Assembly (NCBI GenBank): GCA_020080175.1 | Contig: JAGHQL010000018.1 | Location: forward strand, 124,001-188,000 | Length of the DNA: 64,000 nt | Source of the DNA: Glutinoglossum americanum | Taxonomy: Eukaryota; Ascomycota; Geoglossomycetes; Geoglossales; Geoglossaceae | Direction: 5' to 3' | Shown here: positions 11,272 to 23,698 of the stretch, piece after piece | Layout: every line of letters begins with the position of its first letter | Numbering within the stretch: the first letter of the stretch is position 1 | Notes under the pieces: generated by a model | Told to the model about the DNA's origin: nothing | Databases searched by the model: none | What the model saw: only the letters and a program-made list of their open reading frames with translations | Position numbers and translations under genes: made by a program

Positions 11272-12732
11272 ATGAGTTCTGTTCGTTTTACGGAATGGCG
11301 CAAACTGCCCGTTAGCTTGAGTGAATTGTGCATCAATACCACACTGCGCTGTGGCCAATCCTTCAGGTAGAATTCACCATTATCGCCTTGTCGAGCCATA
11401 CTAACCAACTCTGGTGGAAGATGGAGACAGGGGCAAGATGATGAATGGTAACGTATCCCCGCCGATGAGTATCTCATCTTGCTAATGCCGTGATAGGTCT
11501 TGCGCTCTTCACGGTCGCATCCTATCTCTGCGTCAAGACCCCACGCATCTCCATTACCGTGCTATATTTCCCTTGCAGCCAGCGGCTCCGCTAAGCTCGC
11601 CATCACTTGGGTCTTCTTCACTGGTTAATTCGGTCGAAGAAGATGATACAGAAGGCCTGATTAGCGATTATTTTAATCTCACTCATAATTTGACAGAACT
11701 CTATGGACAATGGTCCTCTATGGACTCGAACTTCAGGAGAAAGGCCCCTAAATTTACTGGTGTTCGCATTTTAAGGCAAGATGCTTGGGAAGCACTTGTG
11801 GGATTCATCTGCAGTAGCAACAATAACATTATAAGAATATCCCAGATGGTATGTATTCCATGACGAGTGTTACCTGGTGTATTGATGACTGATTGGGAGT
11901 GCGAGTGAAGGTTGAGAAACTCTGCGTCCACTATGGCCCGTTAATAGGGCACATAGACTCACACCCATTCCATGATTTCCCCGCAGCCTCCGCACTTGCA
12001 GGCCCAAACGTCGAGGCGCACCTTAGACAACTGGGCTTCGGATATAGGGCTAAATATCTCTATCAGACAGCTCTCATGATTGCGGAGGGCCGACCAATGG
12101 GCTGGTTAGACGGGCTGAGGAACCCAGAAAGCCCAAGACTTGGTTGTATAGCCGAATCTGCAGGCGGCATGGAAGTAAGGGGCCGGGAAGGTTACAGGGA
12201 GGCGCATGAGAAGTTGTTGGAGCTCCGGGGTGTAGGTCCAAAGGTAGCCGATTGTATTTGCTTGTTCGGCCTTGGTTGGGGAGAGGCAGTGCCTGTAGAT
12301 ACTCACGGTAAGCGCCTAACTGTCTAATCATCTAAATAGACACGCTGACCGAGAGAGTCAGTCTGGCAGATTGCACAGAGAGACTATAAATTTGGCAAGG
12401 GGAAGCATAAGAGTCTCACAAAGTCGACATATGACGCTATTGGCGACCACTTTCGCACTCTTTGGGGGAAGGAGGCTGGATGGGCGCATTCTGTATTGTT
12501 CACGGCGGATCTAAGAGCTTTTTCCGACAAACTTACTGCTAAGGTTGAGGTGAAGCAAGAGGAGGCGGTGGGGGGTGAGGGTGGAGAAGCCGAGATCGAG
12601 GAGCCGCTGATAACAGAAGTAGATATAGAACGAAAGGTGAAGAGGAAAGTTGTTGAGGATGATGAGGCGGTATTAGAGGTGGGAGTTCGGAATGGTTTGA
12701 AAAAGCGAGCCAGGAGAAGCGCGAGGAGGTAG
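11272..12732 (+). CDS. OGG1: 8-oxoguanine DNA glycosylase/AP lyase OGG1
   Basis: Bifunctional base-excision repair enzyme that removes 8-oxoguanine opposite cytosine. Five exons: 11272-11366, 11421-11447 (27 nt), 11497-11848, 11911-12307 and 12362-12732, giving 413 residues. The N-terminus [14 protein letters not shown] leads into the substrate-binding motif [13 protein letters not shown], whose Arg-Trp is joined across the first intron. The helix-hairpin-helix follows: [18 protein letters not shown] holds the catalytic lysine, then [15 protein letters not shown] holds the catalytic aspartate. The last 70 residues are acidic, then strongly basic ([10 protein letters not shown]), a likely nuclear signal. 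All introns are 49-62 bp with CTAAC-like branch points. The exon joins restore the family sequence without gaps, so the model is secure. Confidence 0.95.
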
Positions 12733-13799
12733 AGGTTATTGTCAAGCATTGATAACTAACGAATCGATTTCATGCGAGCATGGAGTACAGCGACATATAC
12801 CCCATGCTGCCGGGGATTCTTGGTTTCTGCTCTGTAGAGTGTGTCGAGGCAATTAGCCTGGCTCCTACTGGAGCCAGCCGAAAGCGGTAAGGCGTCAGAC
12901 GGGGACGATAGACGCGAAACGTGGGAGCGAGCAACGGTTGCGCGGCGCATAATTCGGAAATTCGAAGAGTGAAACATACGACGACGTCCTTGGGCGGTCT
13001 CCACAGATTATTATTCTTTCTCCTGAGCGATAGATAAAAATCGGGGCATCTGCGTTGTCCATTTCTACATGCTGTTTTCTCTTCGCCTACGCTACGCCGC
13101 TGACACGTATTCCAAATTTGGCCCTTCCTGTTGCGTGCACCGGGGTGCGTAAGCAATGTGTTGTTGAATAACTTCTTCGTGTCACCGGGGGACCACACCC
13201 ATTTTTAATACGTGGAGAGTTAATGATCGACCGCTGCGAGCAGCGCATAGAAGACTTCACTCCATTCTCATCGCCATCTCCATCGCCTCTGCTCATCGCC
13301 ATCAGCATCAACTCGCACTTATCAGACTCCCCATTCATTCCGCAATTTCCGAGGCCGGTTCCCCACACATTTCACCTAATCCAACTGGGCAACGCTTGCA
13401 TCAGATTTCCTGGGTCTGCTGGACAAGCGAACCACCCTAGTGTGTCAGCCACGAACAGGAACCCGAGCCCCAAGCAACTGCTAATTGCGGCCAAATTAAC
13501 AAATTTCCCATCCCAAGAAAGATCGTAGCGCATTCTTGTGGTCCTCTCTCATCCCGACCGTGCTTCTCTCTCCCTCATCCTTTCCTTTCCTTCACCACGG
13601 TCGCTACTTCCCTTCTCTTCTTCTCCCCGACACCGAGAATACTCCTTCGCGTCAGCCGAATGATCGGACTTGAATGTCTCGTCGGCTGGTGATTCGAAGC
13701 TGAGTTGTGACCGACTTTGGTGCTCGGAACCGATCACGGAATCCGCTTCGGCAAGTATCGAAGTAGCTTCAACAACAAACCCGTCGTCTGGCTCAAGCA
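12733..13799. other. OGG1 3' flank and RAX2 promoter region
   Basis: About 1.07 kb without a supported gene. A pyrimidine-rich stretch at roughly 13550-13635 (TCTCTCTCCC, CTTTCCTTTCC, CTTCTCTTC blocks) lies some 170-250 bp before the RAX2 ATG and looks like the CT-rich element common in strong fungal promoters or leaders. Confidence 0.45.
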
Positions 13800-16700
13800 A
13801 TGAGATTCCGCTCATTGCTGGCCCCGACGGCGGCTGGTTTTTCGTCCTTTGCTCAATTATGGTCTCTTATCGCGTCTTTCGTATCTACATCGCATGCAAT
13901 TGATTTAACTCCAGTTCCGGCACCGAATCTCGATCTCGGTAACCTTGGTCGCGTCGGCCTGGTAGGCGACTTCGATGCAATATCTCTTTTCACGTATGCT
14001 CAGCAAAACGAACACGGCTTTAGCACTAATGGAAGTCAATCAATAATTGCCCAAATACCCGGCGGTGGGTTTGTGACCCTTGCCTCTACAGATGCCTCGA
14101 TCAGCGCAATGTGCCCTTTGGTGTTGAAGAACGGTACATTTGCTGGCGTCATCGTGGCGGGCAACTTCACGAGTTTAGGAGGTCTGGAGACGCAGGGAAT
14201 TGCCCTTTTTGATCCCGATACGGCAGAGGTCACGCCTCTGCGAGGTCTCCAAGGGAAGGTTGTCGGGTTGCTCTGCGATAAAGACTCCGAAACTGTGTTT
14301 GTAGGAGGTGATTTCAAAGGAGCAAACTCGACAAACGCTATAGCTTGGGTGGTAGATTCTGGTTGGATGAATTTGCCCTTTGCCGGATTCAACGGACCTG
14401 TCAATTCTATCGCGAAGGCTGCAAACGGGAATGTCGTCTTCGGAGGTTCGTTTGATGGGTTCGGAAACACCACAACTCCCGGTAAGAAAGACGAACAAGT
14501 CATCAATATTCCATCGGGAACTATATCAGCCGGTTCAACCACCATCAGCAGCGGTTTTAGCGATCCGAGAAACATCGTTTGCAAAGCAAGTGGACAGGAC
14601 GGAGCTGGGAATACTTGGCTTCTTTCCGACAACCAACCGGGGTACTGGAGGGCGGAATTTAAATTTGGCTTCATACCAACAAAGCTTAGGGTTTGGAACA
14701 CGCACCTGGATGGTAGAGGGACGAAGACGTTTCGCTTTACGGCAATGCCCATCAACGGGATCATGAACTTCACTTTCACCGACCCTGAAACCAACCAGAA
14801 CGCAACTTGCGATGCAAGATGTCCACTTTCGAGCAAGCCCGACGTTGCGTTCCAAGACTTTCACTTCGTTAACCCTATTGGCATGAGTGCCTTTCAAATC
14901 GACATCTCTGATTGGTATGGCAGTGGGGGTGGCCTTGATGGGATAGAGCTTTTCCAGGATGGTAGGTGGCTCTTTAGCGTGGGGTTTATTAGTAGAATAC
15001 TAATCGCTAGGTTTCCAGACATCTATACGTTTGCCATCAACGACTTCAATGAACCCTCCTGTGCCAATATTAATTCACCTTCGACAGCCACCGTCACTGG
15101 CCCCTGGGCCGTGACGACCCCCCATCAGAGCGATTCCCAGTACCTCACCGCAATACTCAATGATGTTACTAGTGATAATAACACATCGGTGGTGTTTCAG
15201 CCGGATATTAAGCAATCTGGCAACTATTCAGTGACGATATTTACTCCAGGGTGTATACAGGATGGCACCTGTCTAGTCCGCGGTAAAGTCAATATCACCG
15301 GGTCCATGGCATCAGCCACCCGACCTGCTACGATAATGCAGACCGAAATCTTTCAGACTAATAACTTCGACAAATACGATCCTATCTACTATGGCTACGT
15401 TGAAGCAAGCAGCGGATCATTTCGCCCTTCCGTCACCATTGCGGCCAGTGCAGGCCAAAGCGGTCCTATGACCGTCGTTGCTCAGAAAATCAGATTTGAG
15501 CTTGTCAATTCTACTGGTGGATTGAATGGCCTCTATGAATTTGACCCGAGTCAGAAAGTTGTCGATACAGATTTTTCGAGATCTGTAATCGACCAAGCAG
15601 GCACGGATCTTGACGCGAACGCTATTGTGACAGATGTGGCTTTGTCTGAAAAATCCACCTTTATCGCTGGAAACTTCTCGTCAGCCAATATTAGCAATAT
15701 CTTTTCCATCCAGGATGGCAAGACAACGGAACTTCCTGGTGGTGGACTTGATGGCCCGGTATATTCGTTACTCATGAACGGCACCCTCCTCTATGTTGGT
15801 GGGAACTTTTCGAATACCAAAGAAGGCAGCACCGCTGGTCTGAGCAACGTTGCCGCGTATTCAACGCCTGATCAGAAGTGGCTGCCTCTAGGAGCGGGTG
15901 TCAATGGGCGAGTCTTGAGCGTTGTTCTACTCACTTTGAACATCACAGCAAACAAACCAGAGATAGTAATCAGCCTGGCGGGAGACTTTGACCAGGTCTT
16001 GGCCTTTAAGGGAAATGGTGTTTCTCAGGTACAGGGTTTGGCACTTTGGGTTCCATCCAAAAACAATTGGCTACAAAATCTGGATGTGCAGACACCATCA
16101 ATCGCTGGAGTGTTGACGGCTGGGGTAAAAGTCCCAGGTGGTAACTACCTTTTGGCTGGATCCTTGGCGTCTGGTGGATTGGGAGCCAGCGGTGCCGTGA
16201 CTCTATCGACCTCGGGGCCCCTTGGGCTGGGCCAACTACCATTGAAAATCCAACCCAAGAGCACGCGAAATTCACCAAGCAGAAAGAGAGCGCTAGCTGC
16301 ACAGCAGAATGTGACTGGGGTTGTCGCTGGCTACTTTTACGAAGCTGGGAACCGAAACTTGACGATTCTTGGTGGTCATTTCACTGCCCGAGGTTCTGAC
16401 GGGTCAAATGTTGACAATCTTGTCTTTATCAATGGTTCCAATAGCGACGCAGTGACTGGCATGGGTGATGGCCTGAGCTCCGATTCGGCATTCTTGGCGT
16501 TGGCTGTGCAGAATGACGTGCTTTATGCTGGAGGCACAGTTACTGGTAAAGTCCGCGAGGCCAATATCAATGGACTTGTCGTGTATGACCTCGTTGGAGC
16601 AAAGTATGGAACACAGGTACCAGCGCTTGCAGGTCACAACGTCTCTGTCAACGCCATTGCGCCCCGCCCCAACTCTGGTGATATATACGTTGCTGGTAAC

Positions 16701-17638
16701 TTCGAGTCCGCAGGCTCGCTTGATTGCCCAAGCGTTTGTATCTTCAGCACCTCCACATCGCAGTGGAATAGGCCTGGCTCTGGAATATCCGGCAGTATTT
16801 CAGCCATCACTTGGGCTGGTAACAGCAAGCTTGTGGTTGGCGGGAACTTGACCGTGAACAACTCGATCTCATCAATGGCCGCATACGATGCCAAAGCAAA
16901 CAAATGGACATCGTTCAAGGGTGCTAACGAGATTCCGGGTCCGGTAACTGCACTTGCTATTGGAAACGACCAGGGCTCCCAATTCTGGGTAGCTGGAGAG
17001 AGAGATAATGGGTTGGCTTTCATGATGAAGTATGACGGATCGACGTGGCTGTCGCTCGGCGACTCCTTGGGGAAGTCCACCAGAATTCGTGGACTTCAAG
17101 TGCTTTCTCTATCCAAACCGCACGCCAAATCTAACTCTCTGGACCAAAACCAAATAATTCTCATCACTGGAGAGCTGAATCTCCCGAACTTCGGGAACGC
17201 ATCTGCAGCTCTTTTCAACGGAACGACGTTCACTCCTTTCCTACTCTCCACCACCGCCAACGGACAGGGGAGCTTATCCCGACTATTCTCCCAAAAGCAG
17301 AATTTCTTCTCCCCTAATCGTGAGTTTATTAAACTTACCCTGCCATCGAGTCATGCTCCGATTGCTAATGTTGAAATACTACAGGCGGCCACCTAGCACT
17401 AGGCTTTATAATTCTAATATCACTTGCAATCGCTCTCGTCCTCGTCTTCTTGATCGTTGTCGTTGGTGTCTACGTCAATCACCTCCGCCTGAAGAAAGAA
17501 GGCTATTTCCTTGCTCCCACGGACAACCTCGAAAGATACGGTGCAATGCAGCAGAAGATCCGGCCCCAGGATCTCTTTGAGAGCATCGGACGTGGCGGGC
17601 GCGGCCCACGCGGCCCAGGAGACTCGCTGATGATCTGA
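13800..17638 (+). CDS. RAX2: Cortical polarity marker Rax2
   Basis: Large single-pass membrane glycoprotein that marks growth sites at the cell cortex (bud-site or hyphal polarity memory). Exons 13800-14961, 15019-17319 and 17385-17638 give 1238 residues. There is a signal peptide (MRFRSLLAPTAAGFSSF...), a long extracellular part with repeated kelch-like blades (VAGNFTS, VGGDFKG, VGGNFSN, VAGNFESAG), many N-glycosylation sites, then one membrane helix (LGFIILISLAIALVLVF) and a basic cytosolic tail with ERYGAMQQKIRPQ. The first intron (14962-15018, GTAGGT...TTTCCAG) is 57 nt and contains no in-frame stop, so the frame also runs straight through it. Splicing restores IELFQDDIYTFAINDFNE, typical of the family. 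The second intron separates the ectodomain from the membrane helix. Confidence 0.92.
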
Positions 17639-18054
17639 TTCGTTTCTTGTCTATCTATTGTCGATAGGGCCTTTTTTTCTCTTTTCCATGTCTTACGGTG
17701 CATATACTAGGAGTTCAGTGGTCTAGCGGCTATTTCCGACATACCCCTTTTCATTGTTTGGGGCTTCAAGGTTGTTGTGCAGCTTAAAAAAAGGGAAACT
17801 GCTCCACAACTCACATAAACGTCTCTCCCTTATTCTATTTTCCTGTCTTCCCCAATCCATTGTCTCTGCTTGAAGCATCTCTCGGTCTCTGGTTCACAGA
17901 CCCTATCTATCAGACGAGTCGTCATCTTAACGCCGGCTACTGGGCATAACGCGCAGGGCACATGCTGCCGCGCAGTTCTTTCCAAAAACATATAATTTCC
18001 TTTGTACGATACCCTGGGGTACATAATCCAGTGTGCCAAAAAAAAGGATGGGTG

Positions 18055-18075
18055 CACACACACACACACACACAC
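18055..18075. repeat. (CA)n dinucleotide microsatellite
   Basis: About ten uninterrupted CA units, flanked by GGGTG and TAGTG. Confidence 0.95.
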
Positions 18076-19703
18076 TAGTGTATTTAAACATACTTGGATT
18101 CGGCCTTTCTCCCTGGGGAGGGCCGGACAGAGACAAGACATAATGAGACTTCTGGAGTCGAATAGAATAGAAGAATTCAAAGAATCTGAACTTGGCTGTT
18201 CTAAAATAAGATGACCATAACGGGATTTGTAAAGAGAAAGTAAAGTAAAAAAGTAGAGAGAGCGGTAGAGAGAGAGGCTTGTGGTTCACTCGATCGATGG
18301 GTGGATGGGGTATCTTGTTTGGGTTCTCGCTGCGCATGCGTGTGCGTGTACGTGCACGCCGAGGGAGGTCGGGGAGGGGGAACAAGAGAAGAAGAGATGG
18401 CGGATCAACCGCTCTTTTCCCATCTTCACACTCTTTCCGTCTTCCTCTCTACTTCTCTTCTCCAGCTCCGGCGGTACTCGTAAAAGTATCGTGTGTCACG
18501 CTAGCGGATTGCGCGGCGTCAAATGTCCACATACAACGACGCCTCGCCCCCGGCCGCGAGTTACACCTAGCCCGGCGGCGGCGCTTGCTCTCGACAAGAA
18601 CACCCTGTTTCATCTCCACGATTCTTCCCGTCCCGTCTCCCTTTTTTTTTTTTTTTTTAATTTTAATTTTATTTTCACCTCCTTCCCCACGGATGTGGAG
18701 ATGGTAGCGCCCCCCCCCACGCCAGCTTTGTTGTGTTGTGGTCTCTGTCCGCCTTTTTGTTTTCCAGTAGCACCGTAGAGTCATATCACACGTGTACTCC
18801 CATTTCTTTTGCTGAGCTCCCGTTCTCTCGTCTCGCCCTGATCTTACCCGTCGGTGTGGCCTGGTGGGTCTTACCCGCCTTAGTCAGGCTATTTTAAAAA
18901 AGAAAAGAAAAAAAAATCCGCGCCAAGGTTGTGGTTTATTAGTTTTAGTCTTCGCGGCTGTCTGTCGTTACTTTCCCTTGTTGCCCTTGCCCTTGCGGGT
19001 GGCAATTTTGTTTCGTGTTGTTTTCGCGCGGAGCTGTAGTCAACCGGATTGCTGAAGGAAAAAGCTTTCGTGTAACTACCTGCGGTGAAGGGGAGGTGGT
19101 GAATAGGGGGCGAGATGACGATTAGTTATACAAATCTCCAGTTCTCCGGTCCCCAATCCCCATGCGGGCTGAGCCAACAATCGAAACACCACAGGTACGC
19201 ATCCGGAACTCTCTCCTGATTCCTGTGTCTGTAAGACCCCTTTTGGTGTGTTTCGCCTGGTCATCATCGTCGCTCAGCTCGATGGCTCGGGCCAACATAC
19301 CTGACGAGCACCCCGCGCTGACGATGGCGAACGAGCGAGTGCCAGGAGGCCTCCCTAGCCCCCCCGTTCGTCTGGGGACGGTGTTAGTGTTGGCGGTTTG
19401 ACGAGAGCTAAGACCGCGTCGCGTAGTTAAGGCTTGGTTGGTTGGTTAGTTAGTTAGGGCTGGGCGCGCTGGGGGTTTATGTAAGAGCCTTGTATTGCGG
19501 AGAGCCGATATAATTCCTGGTACGTGGTCATTCGACACCGCGCCCTATCGGCTTGTACTGATGGCCCTGGCGGCGGCGGGAGGTAAGGCGGTTTTGTGAA
19601 GATTCGGATGTACCAGAAGAGGGAGAAGCCTGTGCGGAAGGTGAGCAGAAGGATGTTCAGGCACACGCCCAATCGGCCGAATCCGAACGCTACCTCTAGG
19701 GTA

Positions 19704-19788
19704 CCTACCCTACCCTACCCTACCCTACCCTACCCTACCCTGCCCTGCCCTACCCTGCCCTACCCTGCCCTACCCTACCCCACCCTTA
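19704..19788. repeat. (CCCTA)n pentanucleotide array, telomere-like
   Basis: About 17 head-to-tail CCCTA units with several CCCTG variants; the opposite strand reads TAGGG. It differs by one T from the fungal telomere repeat TTAGGG. It is interstitial, with single-copy sequence on both sides. Confidence 0.95.
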
Positions 19789-20884
19789 CCTGTAGACATA
19801 TTAGTCCATCAAACACGAATCCGCCCAATATACGGGCAATATAAAAACACCCAAAATAATAATAATTTAATATACAACTCCTTCCTTGCCTCCCCTCCCC
19901 CACAAGGGTGGTGTATGTTGCACATAGAAAACCCCTTCCAGCTGAAATCGCATATTACTTGTTACTCGGAGCAGCTCCCCGCGCCCAGACCGACCCAGGC
20001 ATTTTTTCCCCTATGAACACCCGCGTGGCTCGGGGATGGCGTCCCCTGGCACGATTCCTGCGCCTTCCCCTGCGCATGCATACACATACATGCATGCACG
20101 CACGCCTTGTACCTTGCCGCAATCTCACGATTCTGCACGAAACCCCCCCGGTCTGTGCCAACCAGACAGCAGCGTGCGGATGGTGCGGCGCATCGTCGGG
20201 CGCGGCGGGGAGAGCGAGAATCACTCGGTCTCGTCCTGGGAGTAAGGGGGATCTCTCAGTCCTATCTATAGGCCTGCGCCCTACTTCGTCCATCACGGCT
20301 ACCCGCATGGGGCTGTGGTTCGGGGGGTTGGACGTGTATCGTCCCGGCCGAGGACCGGGTGGCATTCATGTGTGCGTGCGTGTGTGCGTATACAGACGTA
20401 GTTATACATACATTGGTTGTCACAGCCAGGGTAAAAACAGAGCCGGTAATGTATATATACACCTCGTACTTACAGAACACTCTATTCAGCATCTATCCTC
20501 CGCACGCAGGTGCGCATACGTGTAACACACTGCCGCGCCGCACACAACCATGTTTTCCGTGCGGGAGAGAGGGAAACCCCACGCATGCACGGCGGATAAT
20601 ATAGAGGGCGGCGATGACGATGGGGATATACGTGCAGACAAGCTGCTTCTAGAAAAACGTCATGGAAAACTCGCACGGCGCAACGCGCTAAAGGTGCATC
20701 TACACCCGCCCATCGCAGTGATGACATTAACAACAATCTGCACGACAAACCACCGTCGCGGGCGGAGTGCATATCGAGCGGAGATCAACAGCAAAACCCC
20801 ACCGCCAACCAGAGAGGAGAGAAACCCCCACACCCCCCCCCTCCAACATCCACATCTATTATTCTTTTTTATTTCCTTTCCAAT

Positions 20885-20932
20885 CCAACTCCAACTCCAA
20901 CCCCAACCCCAACCCCAACCCCAACCCCAACC
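20885..20932. repeat. (CCCCAA)n hexanucleotide array
   Basis: Eight six-base units, two CCAACT at the left and the rest CCAACC (equivalently CCCCAA). The minus strand reads TTGGGG repeatedly, a G-quadruplex-prone motif identical to the ciliate (Tetrahymena) telomere unit. Confidence 0.95.
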
Positions 20933-21389
20933 TAATACCGGAGACCCCCTATCATTCCTCCCGATCCCCAAATCCTCCAGCTTCTTGACTCCCCTCTCCA
21001 CCCACCCACACACCCACACCGAAATAGGAAAAAAAAAAGAATAAAGAATAAAAAATAAAAAAAAAATAGATTTTCACGCGCAGAACGCACCCCCATCCTC
21101 CCGTTCCCCTCGTTCCCTCTTTCCTTTCGCTCGGGGTTAGGGGGGGGGGGGCGCGGGGTGTTCCCGAGGGCCCTTCTCCGGTGGTGGGCCTGTCGGGTAG
21201 GCGGAAGGGATCGAAGGGGACGATGAAACGAGCCGGGCCTTTTCATTTTGAGGAGGAAAGAGAGCCGGAAGGTTAATTCCGGGCGCGGTGGGGGGAAGGG
21301 GAAGGGGGAGGAGGTGCGATTGTAGCCTTTTCTATCTCCCTTCGGAATTTCATTGTCATTGGAAAAACCTTTTTTGCCGGGGGGACGGG

Positions 21390-21437
21390 AGGGACCAGAG
21401 AGAGTGAGAGAGAGAGAGTGAGTGAGTGAGAGAGAAG
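21390..21437. repeat. GA/GAGT-rich purine tract
   Basis: A near-pure purine run built from GAGA and GAGT units; the opposite strand is TCTC/ACTC. It is followed within 30 bp by TA-rich repeats. Confidence 0.85.
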
Positions 21438-21923
21438 GACATCGGACGAAAGAAACAATAATATATGTATATATATGTGCGTGGAAGGAAATAAGCTTTG
21501 TATGTAATGTACATGTATATATATATATACACGTAACCGCGCGTTTTCGTACTCTCATGGGCCTCCTGTGCGAAACCGGCCAAAAAATATAGGAAAGAAA
21601 AGGAAGGAAACACTATACACGCAATTTCAGAGAACCCGCGGGAGAGCGTAATTATTACTACTCCGCCGCCCCGCGTATATAGGCGTAGCGTCGGAACATC
21701 CGAAACCGATCCTCCCCAAAATCTGGGGTGGAGAATAGCAAAATAGCCCATGAGAAGAAAAAGAAGAAGATAAAAAACTCCCCTGCACCCGAAATGCTTT
21801 GCCCTGTATGTATATTACACGCCATGACGCCTAAGCTCTTTGGAGAAAAGAGAGCCTGTCCTGTACGACTAGATCCCCAGAGCACCAAAGATAATTAATC
21901 TCGGATTCGGCAATATAAAGTCT

Positions 21924-23698
21924 TTACTTCGCGTTGCCCATGCCGGGAAACATCGTGCCCCGTGCGTGGGTGGCGGCTGGGTCCCATTCCCGCGCCCGAT
22001 AGACCGGGGATCTAGGTGAAGTGAAGGAAAGCGATGGGGATACGTATGCGGCCTCACGGTCAAGGTGATATGAAGTGTCACTTCCCTTCCGGGGTGACCC
22101 ATCCGGACTCGGGGTGATTGCGGGCTCTGGGGACTTGATGCCAGACGAGAGCATCTCGTATGTGCGAGCATCCTGCGAGAACCCGCTGGCATCAACGCTG
22201 GCGAACTCTTTGGGCCCTCGGCCGAATTTTTCCTCGAACAAGTCGATCCAGCCGACGACCATGCCCCACCGCCCAAAGAAAAACATGCACCAGATACCGT
22301 TCATCTAAATAAGTAGTTAGCTAATGCTCTAGCTCGATAGTTGCTAGGCGCTAGGTGCTGGACTTACTGATAAGAGTATTAGAACCGCGATAACCGTCGC
22401 CTCATTGATAGTCAATTTATTAACCAGCGACAGGCACTGGTTCTTGTCACCTTTGTTGATGACGAGGCAAGCTAACCACTCATCAGCTTTGTTCATGTTA
22501 TCCTTGGTGACGCCTGTCGTTTTATCGAATTTCAAGAAGACAATGGCGAAAAAGACCACGTCCGTAATGATCAGAATGACAGCCAGCATGCCGCGCCACT
22601 GCAAGGCGAGTACCTTCTTCACCCTTTTAAAAGCTTGACGCGCAGATACAGCTCGTACGCTTCCCGAGTATGAAGGGAGTGAGGAGCCGCTTATCCTCGC
22701 CCCATGGTCGAAGAGTGAGCTGATATACACTCGAAAGCAATATACGAACCTGGGCAGAAGTTAGAAGGTTTATCGCGATCGTAGCTCTTGGGATACTCAC
22801 GTAATAAACTGGATGATGATGGCTGCGGCAGCAAATCCCAGCATAGGGCCCCAGAACACTGCCAGACCATTTACGTGATTGATTTGGCAAGTATCTCCAA
22901 ATCTATAGGAGACACCTGTGACGCAAAGAACGAGGGCGAGGAACATCGCAGGAAACGACCATCCAAGCAATTGTGCCCCAACGAAAAACTTTCGCCCAGC
23001 TACAATCTGCCAGCAGATTTGTAAATGGATAGAAAGGGCTCGAAGGAAAACTGTAATCTTCTGTTAATATATGTCGGGCAGTTGGTCATTGGGGATTGTT
23101 TTTACCCCATATTACGGCGCACCAGCCTCCTCCTAACAAAAATGCGCCGGAAAATGCGCAGCTGAGGCTTGACCGCATATCGTGAGGGGTAATGGCATTG
23201 ATACACTGTTCTGGCTTGGTAATAAGAGGAATTATAAAGGCCGCCTGAGAAAAACGTTAGCACGCCCACAACGCATCGAACAGGTGAACGAACCTCCATT
23301 ATCATAATCCCAACTGTGAGAGAAACGCTAAGATAATGTCGGTGCGTCTTTTCAACGGGTAGGAAGGTGAACGAAAGTAATATGAATAAACAGAACACGA
23401 TGCCCACTAGGTTTACGTAGTTGCTGACACGGTGCAGTTGCTTGAAGTCTATGGGTTTCCGTTAGACCAGGCATATGGCTCGATAGATTGAGGGAAATAT
23501 AGCCGTACTATCTGGATATAACCAGTCCGTCTTTGGACATGGTAGACAGCAAGTGGTATTGCCACCTATGGGAGAGCATAGCCGGCCAAGTAGATCTATA
23601 ACCGTGAGCTGTCGTGTACAAAGAAGGTTTGGAGGTGGATTGACATACATCCGTCGGTGGATAGGAAGTCTTTCGCATTTAAAAACGGTTTGGGACAT
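21924..23698 (-). CDS. Seven-transmembrane Frizzled/secretin-like fungal receptor
   Basis: Putative G-protein-coupled receptor of the plasma membrane; ligand unknown. Exons 23509-23448 side: 23698-23509, 23448-23294, 23244-23106, 23050-22801, 22749-22368, 22304-21924, together 499 codons. The ectodomain has a cysteine-rich block (CSPIGGNTTCCLPCPKTDW) joined by an intron to YPDNFKQLHRVSNYVNLVG. Seven helices follow: TM1 NLVGIVFCLFILLSF, TM2 SVSLTVGIMIMEAAF, TM3 SGAFLLGGGWCAVIW, TM4 FPAMFLALVLCVTGV, TM5 LGFAAAAIIIQFI, TM6 LAVILIITDVVFFAIV, TM7 VIAVLILLSMNGIWCMFF. The cytosolic tail is about 110 residues and Ser/Pro-rich, suiting phosphorylation. Signature QWRGMLAVI and PHDMRSSLSC match the fungal family I know. 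The start (ATG at 23698) is tentative, because an extra small intron near 23640-23600 could alter the N-terminus. Confidence 0.82.

Larger units (their letters stand above)
17639..21923. other. Convergent 4.3-kb intergenic region dense in simple repeats
   Basis: Lies between the 3' ends of RAX2 and the receptor gene, so no promoter for either is expected here. It carries a CA repeat, a long T run (about 18642-18658), GGTT/GTTA repeats (about 19430-19457), the CCCTA and CCCCAA arrays listed separately, GT-rich runs near 20370-20400, a G12 run near 21140, GA/GAGT repeats (about 21390-21437) and TA-rich runs (about 21460-21530). Frames here (for example 19908-20525 plus, 20932-21558 minus) are translations of repeats or unrecognised, and none is called as a gene. 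Confidence 0.6.

Noticed and set aside
19908-20525. 205-codon frame on the plus strand
   Set aside because: Long for chance, but it lies in a microsatellite-rich gap, contains translated GT/CA repeats and matches nothing known. Could be reconsidered if transcribed.
20932-21558. 208-codon minus-strand frame
   Set aside because: Consists largely of translated GA, TA and poly-A tracts.
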